Origin: Pseudanabaena frigida
Lineage (GTDB): Bacteria > Cyanobacteriota > Cyanobacteriia > Pseudanabaenales > Pseudanabaenaceae
Length of the DNA: 46,669 nucleotides
Direction of reading: 5' to 3'
Assembly (NCBI GenBank): GCA_003242085.1
Contig: QBML01000023.1
Span: forward strand, 1 to 46,669
The notes under the pieces were generated by a model. It saw nothing but the letters and a program-made list of their open reading frames with translations. It ran no database searches and was not told the DNA's origin. Below are positions 40,709 to 46,669 of the stretch, one piece after another (positions within the stretch are counted from its first letter, which is position 1; each line of letters opens with the position of its first letter). The translations under genes and the position numbers were made by a program.

Positions 40709-41374
40709 TTAGTTTAGCTTAGGACAAGCGGATGAACTCATACTTGCTGTTGGGCATTGTAGCTGTAAACATGATTGGTGATAGTCGGGGTCATCTTCTG
40801 GAGCGAGAGGAGCCTGACCAAAAATCATTTCGCAACTGAGATCTTCAAAGTTCGGTTTCATAGTGAGAGGAATGCCAAACTTCTCGGTGAAAAATGTTTG
40901 AGTCGGAACTTTACACATATTGACGCACATGCCAACACAGCCACTATCGACGAGATAGCGACATTTTTTAATATGGACACCAGAAGGTTGCGATCGCACC
41001 GTTCCATCGGCAAGATTTATCTCCGCTTCAGCCACCTCACAAGGTCCCACTAACCACTCAAACATTTGCGCCGCAAACCATGCATTGAGAACGCATACTA
41101 GCCTCGTGGGAGATACAAATGTGCGGACTACCCAGAGCGCTGGTGAAGGTATTAGAGATTGTAGTACTTTCGCCACAATTACTTGCTGCTCTTGAGCATT
41201 ACGCCCCTGCATAATTTGTTTCGACAACTCAACAAAGCCATCGTAGCCGCCAATTTCGGTTCCCTTTCCCAAAGCCTGCGCCATCTTGCTAGAAAATAGC
41301 CCGATAAACAAGCGATCGATTAAGTTGTCATTGTATTCATCTTTGACAATAGGTTGTTCGGCTTTAGACTGCAT
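40709..41374 (-). CDS. D27-like (DUF4033) carotenoid isomerase family protein
   Basis: A 221-residue protein of the DUF4033 family, which includes plant D27, a beta-carotene 9-isomerase that acts in strigolactone synthesis. The hallmark is the cysteine-rich C-terminal part: KKCRYLVDSGCVGMCVNMCK, VPTQTFFTEKFGIPLTM, then FEDLSCEMIFGQAP and a Cys-rich tail. Cyanobacterial members have no settled reaction; carotenoid isomerisation is the best guess. AAGGA precedes the ATG. Confidence 0.85.
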   Translation of the reverse strand: MQSKAEQPIVKDEYNDNLIDRLFIGLFSSKMAQALGKGTEIGGYDGFVELSKQIMQGRNAQEQQVIVAKVLQSLIPSPALWVVRTFVSPTRLVCVLNAWFAAQMFEWLVGPCEVAEAEINLADGTVRSQPSGVHIKKCRYLVDSGCVGMCVNMCKVPTQTFFTEKFGIPLTMKPNFEDLSCEMIFGQAPLAPEDDPDYHQSCLQLQCPTASMSSSACPKLN

Positions 41375-41462
41375 AAATCCTTATAAATCAGACTACCAAG
41401 ATTTGCTAATAACGATCTTAACTGAATTCTTAATCATATGGTATTCGTAAACAATACTTGAG

Positions 41463-41530
41463 GCTTCGGCTTCGCTCAGGCTTCGGCTTCGCTCAGCTAA
41501 CAGTATCCGTTGGCTGAGCGAAGCCGAAGC
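41463..41530. repeat. Family B palindrome with duplicated left arm
   Basis: GCTTCGGCTTCGCTCAG occurs twice in tandem (41463 and 41480), then GCTGAGCGAAGCCGAAGC (41513-41530) pairs with the second copy. This is a G-for-A variant of the copies at 12473 and 19264. Confidence 0.88.
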
Positions 41531-41586
41531 CCGTAGCATTTCCATAAATAAATTAGGAATGCTATATATGATCGCCTGAATTTTGA

Positions 41587-42024
41587 TTAAGTTAGTCCAG
41601 TACTGCCAAAACCACCGACACCGCGATCGCTAGTTCCTAGTTCGCCTTCAATATATTGAGCTTGAATGACAGGTTTTAAAACTAATTGAGCTACCTTTTG
41701 ACCTTTGGTGAAGGTATAGGCTTCTGAGCCCAGATTAATCACAATTACTTGAATCTCGCCGCGATACCCTGCATCGACCGTACCAGGAGAATTAAGAACT
41801 GTAATTCCATGTTTGAGAGCTAATCCACTTTTGGGACGAACTTGTATTTCATACCCAATAGGAATATCGACAGCTAAACCAGTGGGAATTGCCGCGCGAT
41901 TTTGTGGTTGGAGAGTGACTTCTGTAACAGAATAGACATCGGCTCCAGCATCGCCAATATGTGCATAGCTTGGGACTTGAGCCTCAGGATGAAGCTTTTG
42001 AAACTTGATTTCTACTGATTGCAT
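41587..42024 (-). CDS. dut: dUTP diphosphatase
   Basis: A 145-residue trimeric dUTPase that removes dUTP and supplies dUMP for thymidylate synthesis. The five motifs are present: GDAGADVYS (I), RPKSGLALKHG (II), NSPGTVDAGYRGEI (III), GQKVAQLVL (IV) and the C-terminal RGVGGFGSTG (V). It lies 9 nt downstream of the kinase gene on the same strand, probably co-transcribed. Confidence 0.97.
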   Translation of the reverse strand: MQSVEIKFQKLHPEAQVPSYAHIGDAGADVYSVTEVTLQPQNRAAIPTGLAVDIPIGYEIQVRPKSGLALKHGITVLNSPGTVDAGYRGEIQVIVINLGSEAYTFTKGQKVAQLVLKPVIQAQYIEGELGTSDRGVGGFGSTGLT

Positions 42025-42033
42025 TAAGCTTGT

Positions 42034-43764
42034 CTAAAAGGTTAAGTTAGGACTAGGAGAAGGTGGGCGTGTAGGTTCAACTGGTGTTGCAGTTGGGTTG
42101 GATGATGGCGATCGCGTTGGCTCGGTAGGAGTCGGAGATGGATCAGGTGATCGCGTTGGTTCGGGTTGTCCTGATGTTGGAGTAGGTAAGGGCGTAGTTG
42201 TTGGTCTTTCAGTTGGTATGGCTGTAGCGCTTGGAGTAGCGGTAGGTGAGGCGGATTTAGTTGGTGTTGGTTGAGGTTTAAATGGCGCTTTTAGTTGGAC
42301 ATCAAGCTTGTAGTTGGTTTCATTAGTACCAGTAGTTTTGATTCTGATGTAATAAATCCCGCTTTTTCTTAATGGTCCTTCCCAATATCCCGAAGAATTA
42401 TCGATCGCTTTGCGGTCTAGACCGATCTGATCGTCAGTCTGAATGGTCATTTGTAAATCAGCACCTGTCAGAGACACGGTAAGCACGTCATCTTTTTCGC
42501 CATTAAACCGCACATTAACTACTTCACCCGCCTTAATCTTATTGCTGACAGATCCGCTACTTAGATTGTCGTTTACAGACTTAAGATCGAGAATGGTATT
42601 GATGTTGGTCACATTTGCGGTGCTGGGTGTCGCTGAAGGTGAGGCGATCGCCGTATCTGTAGGATTAGTCGTAATCCGATTACGGCTGAAGAATATTGAG
42701 GTGACAGCCCACGAGCCAACACCTGCAACCAAAATAATTAAAATGCCAACAAACCAGTTAATACCACCGTTATTTGAATTATTGGAGCTATTGGGGCTGC
42801 TATTTGGATAATTTGCAGGATTGCGATTACTTGAGCCAGCTACTACAGTTCGCTGCGGGATATTTGCCGCTAGATTAGAAGGAACTTGTCGCCCAACGGC
42901 ATAGGTTTTTGCGCCAGAAAATGAGGCTTGAGCAACTTGGAGAGCTTGCATTACCTCATCCGCCGAACGATAGCGATTAGTGGGTTTATAGCTCAGCATT
43001 TGGTTAATCACCCTTGCGAAGGCTGGATTCACATTGGTGAATTGTTGCCAGTTCCAAGCGAGATTAATGCTGTCAAATAGTTCTGCTGGCTCTCTCCCAG
43101 TCATTAACACAATTGAAGTCACCGCGAGGGCATAGAGGTCGCTATTGGCATAGGCATTGCCCGACTGAAGCTGCTCAGGTGGCGCATAGCCTGCTTTGCC
43201 TGCCACCGTTGACGCGGGAATGCCCATCTGTGAGTTGAGTTTGGCGTTGGTTTCTTGGACAACACCAAAGTCAATGAGAACGGGCAAATTATCCTGCGAT
43301 CGCAACATCAGGTTTTCAGGCGATATATCGCGGTGAATGATATTATGACCGTGCAAATAGCTCAGCACTGGCAAAAGCTGCTGCATCAGTGCAAAAATTT
43401 CATTCTCCGAAAAAGTTTGTCCAGCTTTGAGGCGATCGAGCAACAGATTGCGATAGTTTTTGCCTTCTACATAGTCCTGAACCAGCAGCAACCTACCGTC
43501 TGACTCAAAGGTAGCCCGAAATTCTGGTACTTGCGGATGGCGGATTTGATAGAGTACCGAGGCTTCACGGCGAAACAGCTCCTTTGCTTTTTCCGATACC
43601 TCAAAAGAATCTTGAGGCGGGATAAATTCTTTAAGTACGCAAGTTTCGTTAAAGCGCTCTAGGTCTTGCGCCAAGTAAGTACGCCCCATGCCACCCTGTC
43701 CAATCGTCGATCGGATAGCATAGCGACCTTTAAGAACAAAACCTTGGGGGAATGGGGATTGCAT
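42034..43764 (-). CDS. Membrane Ser/Thr protein kinase with PPC-like sensor domain
   Basis: A 576-residue kinase of the bacterial PknB/Hanks class. The glycine loop GQGGMGRTY is near 18-26, the catalytic loop HRDISPEN at about 143-150 and DFG (LIDFGVV) near 166. One transmembrane helix is at about 338-358. The outer part holds a domain like bacterial pre-peptidase C-terminal domains (KIKAGEVVNVRFNGEKDDVL, SGIYYIRIKTTG). It ends in an ~80-residue Pro/Ser/Thr-rich tail with TPTEPTRSP-type repeats. Substrate unknown. Upstream of dut. Confidence 0.93.
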   Translation of the reverse strand: MQSPFPQGFVLKGRYAIRSTIGQGGMGRTYLAQDLERFNETCVLKEFIPPQDSFEVSEKAKELFRREASVLYQIRHPQVPEFRATFESDGRLLLVQDYVEGKNYRNLLLDRLKAGQTFSENEIFALMQQLLPVLSYLHGHNIIHRDISPENLMLRSQDNLPVLIDFGVVQETNAKLNSQMGIPASTVAGKAGYAPPEQLQSGNAYANSDLYALAVTSIVLMTGREPAELFDSINLAWNWQQFTNVNPAFARVINQMLSYKPTNRYRSADEVMQALQVAQASFSGAKTYAVGRQVPSNLAANIPQRTVVAGSSNRNPANYPNSSPNSSNNSNNGGINWFVGILIILVAGVGSWAVTSIFFSRNRITTNPTDTAIASPSATPSTANVTNINTILDLKSVNDNLSSGSVSNKIKAGEVVNVRFNGEKDDVLTVSLTGADLQMTIQTDDQIGLDRKAIDNSSGYWEGPLRKSGIYYIRIKTTGTNETNYKLDVQLKAPFKPQPTPTKSASPTATPSATAIPTERPTTTPLPTPTSGQPEPTRSPDPSPTPTEPTRSPSSNPTATPVEPTRPPSPSPNLTF

Positions 43765-43820
43765 AAAACATTAACTAAATAAACAAATAGACGGCTTTAA
43801 CTAGAACGACCAACTAAAAC

Positions 43821-44342
43821 CTAATACCTAACCGCCATCGCACTACCGCGAATCAGGTATTTTGAGCCTTCGATATCGATCGAAGTACCGACTTTGACCT
43901 TTTCATTACCAAAGACAACACCGTCATTTGTGACTCTGGCAGTTGCTTCGAGCGTAAGGGCTAAATCGGACTGAGAAGTGGATACAGCGCGGGGATCGTC
44001 AAAAAAGACGGCTGTCCCATCGGCTTTGGCGGCGACAACTTTAGGTATGGCAATCTCGACTTTTTTGATCGTAACTTCGCCACGTGGCTGATTGCGGATA
44101 ATGATGTTGACTTTGTCTCCGACTTTGATCAGGTTTTGAGGATTAGTCGCACTTAAACCGCGCACATTCATCTCTACTTGAACGGTTTTATTTTCGGCTG
44201 ATATCATTTGGGCGATCGAACTGCCGCTATTGCCTGGGACGATGAGTAAGCCAATTAGGACAATCAGGATCGTGGCGATCGCTCCGATGTCCAGAATGCT
44301 AAATTTGCCAAATAAACGACCCTGCCGATCTAAAAGTGCCAT
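43821..44342 (-). CDS. DUF4330 family membrane protein
   Basis: A 173-residue protein: the opening MALLDRQGRLFGKFSILDIG is a DUF4330 hallmark, followed by one transmembrane helix (about 20-40) and an exported beta-rich domain (VGDKVNIIIRNQPRGEVTIKK split by motif, ending GSKYLIRGSAMAVRY). The family is widespread in cyanobacteria without a known role. It lies about 56 nt upstream of the kinase gene on the same strand. Confidence 0.88.
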   Translation of the reverse strand: MALLDRQGRLFGKFSILDIGAIATILIVLIGLLIVPGNSGSSIAQMISAENKTVQVEMNVRGLSATNPQNLIKVGDKVNIIIRNQPRGEVTIKKVEIAIPKVVAAKADGTAVFFDDPRAVSTSQSDLALTLEATARVTNDGVVFGNEKVKVGTSIDIEGSKYLIRGSAMAVRY

Positions 44343-44405
44343 GCGTATTTGCTGTATGTAACGGTTGAGATGTTGTTCGAGTTTATAGCTGTCACCACTT
44401 TAGTT

Positions 44406-44434
44406 AGAGTTGCGGTGCCTAGCGCCGCAACTCT
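44406..44434. terminator. Hairpin upstream of DUF4330, downstream of DUF2059
   Basis: 13 nt arms AGAGTTGCGGTGC / near-inverse with a CTA loop; the one mismatch is a G-U pair in plus-strand RNA. The right flank TTTTGGGTTTTGA is the Family A border. Confidence 0.65.
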
Positions 44435-44615
44435 CTTTTGGGTTTTGATAGTGCCTAACATGACTGGCGATCGCTATAAAAGTTTGATGAAGCGATTAAT
44501 CGCTGTCAGCATTACAGTATAAAGGCAAATTGAATCGGTAAAGACAAGCAAAGGTCGTTTACTAAACTTCATCTTGTGTCGTAATCTGCATTACATAGCA
44601 CTGCAAATTCAGACT

Positions 44616-45248
44616 TTACTTTACTGATTTTGGCTTAGGTAAAGCATTCAATAGCTCTTCAGCAATGATCTCGGTCATGATGCTAGACATTTTGGGCAGC
44701 AAAATCTCGTTGGTACGACTGATCGAGTCACTAAAAATTTGGGGCATCATCGCGATCGCTTTTTTGCCTGTCGATGATTTATAAAATCCGATGATGTCGC
44801 GCAGTTCATCTTCGTTAAAGTACTTGTCGTAAATGGGATAAGAAACTTGCTCGATCAGTTGATTGACATCAATTTTTTTGATCACGCGATCACGGTATTT
44901 AGAAGCCATGCGGGACAAGACTTCACTAAATTGCTTTTGCACCTCAGGACGATCGCTATCCAGAAAAGGTGCGCCTTTTAAAACTGCTGAGGCTAGCTTA
45001 GGAAACTCTGAGCGAACCATCGAGTCCATAATTTGCTGAGCGTTCTTGCTAGCTTCAGTAATTTCTAGCAATTCTTTGATCAAAGCCTTCTTTTCTGGAG
45101 AAATTACTGGTGAGCTTGGCTTTACTGGTTGCTTAGTATCACTGCTTTCTTGCGGAACTTGGGCGATCGCTTGATTGGATGTAGGTAAGACTAAGGCAGT
45201 AGTGAGCAGCGAGGACAGCGCAACGGTTGTAAAAATGCGGTTCAGCAT
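44616..45248 (-). CDS. DUF2059 family exported protein
   Basis: A 210-residue protein with a signal peptide (hydrophobic about 6-22, ending NQAIAQ). A disordered Ser/Pro linker leads to the DUF2059 helical domain: IKELLEITEASKNAQQIMDS, then YPIYDKYFNEDELRDIIGFY and SSTGKKAIAMMPQI. The family is periplasmic and of unknown function. It starts 4 nt after the stop of the CCB gene and is probably in its operon. Confidence 0.9.
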   Translation of the reverse strand: MLNRIFTTVALSSLLTTALVLPTSNQAIAQVPQESSDTKQPVKPSSPVISPEKKALIKELLEITEASKNAQQIMDSMVRSEFPKLASAVLKGAPFLDSDRPEVQKQFSEVLSRMASKYRDRVIKKIDVNQLIEQVSYPIYDKYFNEDELRDIIGFYKSSTGKKAIAMMPQIFSDSISRTNEILLPKMSSIMTEIIAEELLNALPKPKSVK

Positions 45249-45252
45249 AATT

Positions 45253-45891
45253 TTATGAGGATATTTTTTCGAGATTATAGGTGAGTTTGTCAGCGATCGC
45301 CGTTATCCAGTTTTCATCTTGCTTAGTATAGCTACGCGGGATATTTGCACCTAAAACTATGACTCCTTTTTCGCCCAGAGGTTGCACGATCGCCCCCTGA
45401 GTATTTTCAGGCAGATAGTCAAATTCAATGCGTCCGGGATAAAGCTCTAATTTGACTAGGTAAACTGGTTTTTGGGTTTTCATCACCCGCTCGGCGATCG
45501 TCCCTATGTTTACCTGACTGCTCTTACCCAAAATCCCCCGCCGCAAAATCGTTTTGCGATCGTAATAAATTGCTACTGCCTTAGTCACTGTATTGGTCAG
45601 CAAAATATGTGAAGCCCAAGCTAATTCAGTTTTGATAGCATCAGGTAAAGAGTCATCAATTTCAAAACCTTCTGCGCCGACTAAAGTCACGGCATCAGGT
45701 GGTTTTGGTTGCACTTGCTGCCACAGTAAACCAACTAAAATCAACACAGCACTCAATAAAACCCCTAGAGCATCAGCGCGAGATTGGCTAGCCGTGAGAT
45801 TGAACGTTACCATACGATTAGCTAGTAAGGCAAAACCTCCCAACGTTCCTACCACAAGGGGCAAATATCGAATCATCATATCTAAACCCAT
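45253..45891 (-). CDS. Cofactor assembly of complex C subunit B (CCB2/CCB4-like)
   Basis: A 212-residue protein with two N-terminal transmembrane helices (about 8-24 and 40-58), then a soluble domain of about 140 residues (TELAWASHILLTNTVTKAVAIYYD, GIVLGANIPRSYTKQDENW-like end). This matches the cyanobacterial CCB2/CCB4 family, needed for covalent attachment of haem ci to cytochrome b6 on the stromal side. It heads a two-gene unit with the DUF2059 gene. Confidence 0.87.
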   Translation of the reverse strand: MGLDMMIRYLPLVVGTLGGFALLANRMVTFNLTASQSRADALGVLLSAVLILVGLLWQQVQPKPPDAVTLVGAEGFEIDDSLPDAIKTELAWASHILLTNTVTKAVAIYYDRKTILRRGILGKSSQVNIGTIAERVMKTQKPVYLVKLELYPGRIEFDYLPENTQGAIVQPLGEKGVIVLGANIPRSYTKQDENWITAIADKLTYNLEKISS

Positions 45892-45964
45892 TTACAACCA
45901 ATAAGACTCAGAGTATTGCCTCTGATTTTATTGGTTTTACAGCGCTTTGCGCTCAAAACCCAAC

Positions 45965-46013
45965 CAATAATTTTTTGAAAGTGTTGCTAAGCAACACTTT
46001 CAAAAAATTATTG
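45965..46013. repeat. Perfect palindrome before hsdR
   Basis: 23 nt arms around TAA, starting CAATAATTTTTTGAAAGTGT. To its left lie AGCGCTTTGCGCT and CAAAACCCAA, as near 20762. It lies between divergent genes, so it is not placed as a terminator. Confidence 0.88.
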
Positions 46014-46061
46014 TAGTTCGTTCTAAGGATATAATTTAGGTGTTATTTGACTAAAAATATA

Positions 46062-46669
46062 ATGTCAAACCAAAATCCTGAACAAATCGCGAGAGATAAA
46101 ATCGACAGTATGTTGATTCTGGCTGGGTGGGTGGTGCAGTCAAAGAACAAAGTGAATTTAGCGGCGAATAAAGGGGTGGCGGTTCGGGAATATCAGACTG
46201 ATGCGGGAATTGCGGATTATGCGTTGTTTGTGGATAAGAAACCCGTTGGTATCATCGAGGCTAAGCGTGAAGAAGCAGGGGAACAACTCACCGCCCATGA
46301 GGAACAGTCGAAATATTACGCGGTCAGCAAACTCAAGTATTTAAAAAACGATCCTTTGCCGTTTGTTTATGAAAGTACGGGCGCTTTAACAAGGTTTACA
46401 GATTATCGAGATCCCAAGCCGCGATCGCGTCCAGTTTTTCACTTTCATCGTCCTGAAACCTTAGCAGAGTGGTTTGCTCAGCCTGAGACTTTGCGATCGC
46501 GGTTAAGCAAAATCCCTGAATTAAATGCAGAAGGTTTACGTCCTGCCCAGATTAAGGCGATCGCTAATCTGGAAGCATCATTTAGAGCCAATCGCCCCAG
46601 AGCTTTGATCCAAATGGCAACAGGGGCGGGTAAAACTTTTACGGCTTTTAATTTTTTGTTTTGGGTGGT
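46062..46669 (+). CDS. hsdR: Type I restriction enzyme subunit R (HsdR), 5' part
   Basis: The first ~202 codons, cut by the window edge. The N-terminal nuclease domain shows YQTDAGIADYALFVDKKPVG and IIEAKRE, the D...ExK core of HsdR. The start of the helicase domain follows (LRPAQIKAIANLEASF, then Walker A MATGAGKTFTA). The subunit drives ATP-dependent DNA translocation and cutting of unmodified DNA. HsdM and HsdS are not in the window; they should be to the right if the system is complete. Confidence 0.93.
   Translation, partial: MSNQNPEQIARDKIDSMLILAGWVVQSKNKVNLAANKGVAVREYQTDAGIADYALFVDKKPVGIIEAKREEAGEQLTAHEEQSKYYAVSKLKYLKNDPLPFVYESTGALTRFTDYRDPKPRSRPVFHFHRPETLAEWFAQPETLRSRLSKIPELNAEGLRPAQIKAIANLEASFRANRPRALIQMATGAGKTFTAFNFLFWV

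Noticed and set aside
1-46669. tRNA, rRNA, riboswitch, transposase, prophage or replication origin
   Set aside because: I looked on both strands and saw no structure or protein that supports any of these; a covariance-model scan would be needed to exclude small RNAs.

Overview
This window is chromosomal DNA from a cyanobacterium. The evidence is a ChlD magnesium-chelatase subunit, a high-light-inducible protein, a cytochrome b6 haem-attachment factor (CCB type), a DUF1830 protein, a BioU-like biotin enzyme, a D27-like carotenoid isomerase, a CrtW-type ketolase, and very frequent GCGATCGC (HIP1) octamers. The AT-leaning base composition and the many perfect hairpins between genes recall Pseudanabaena-like filamentous cyanobacteria, but the genus is a guess.

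Layout. 1-3.2 kb: crtW, a decayed fragment of an outer-membrane-protein gene, and a HAD phosphatase/HerA-like ATPase fusion. 3.3-13.9 kb: a dense island of stress-type genes (DUF1269, LEA-like proteins, Hlip, PRC-barrel, BON lipoprotein, GSP17M-like, Mn catalase, GlsB/YeaQ, glycine-zipper, hemerythrin). Several are preceded by related copies of a 40-60 nt intergenic element. 14.4-19.6 kb: a NACHT NTPase of bacterial NLR type, an unknown small gene, and three tandem GSP17M-like paralogues. 19.8-24.8 kb: small acidic proteins, two tandem serpin lipoproteins and a BioU candidate. 25.1-26.7 kb: an AbiJ-NTD4/HEPN-like gene and an overlapping pair of small unknown genes. 26.9-32.6 kb: chlD, Uma2, DUF2459, a GT2-TPR protein and thyX. 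32.7-38.6 kb: a second, very large NACHT protein with pentapeptide and TPR-like repeats, a RelB/RelE-like toxin-antitoxin pair, a second Uma2 gene, and a winged-helix/nucleotidyltransferase (AbiE-like) pair bracketed by a ~60 nt direct repeat. 38.7-46 kb: uvrC, a D27-like gene, dut, a Ser/Thr kinase, DUF4330, DUF2059 and a CCB factor. The right edge cuts a type I restriction HsdR gene.

Two themes stand out. One is a stress-tolerance island whose genes share an upstream element. The other is a scatter of defence-type genes: two NACHT proteins, AbiJ/HEPN, two toxin-antitoxin-like pairs and HsdR. Across the window, perfect inverted repeats with 0-3 nt loops sit at gene ends and fall into at least two sequence families. 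No tRNA, rRNA, CRISPR array, transposase or phage structural gene was recognised.
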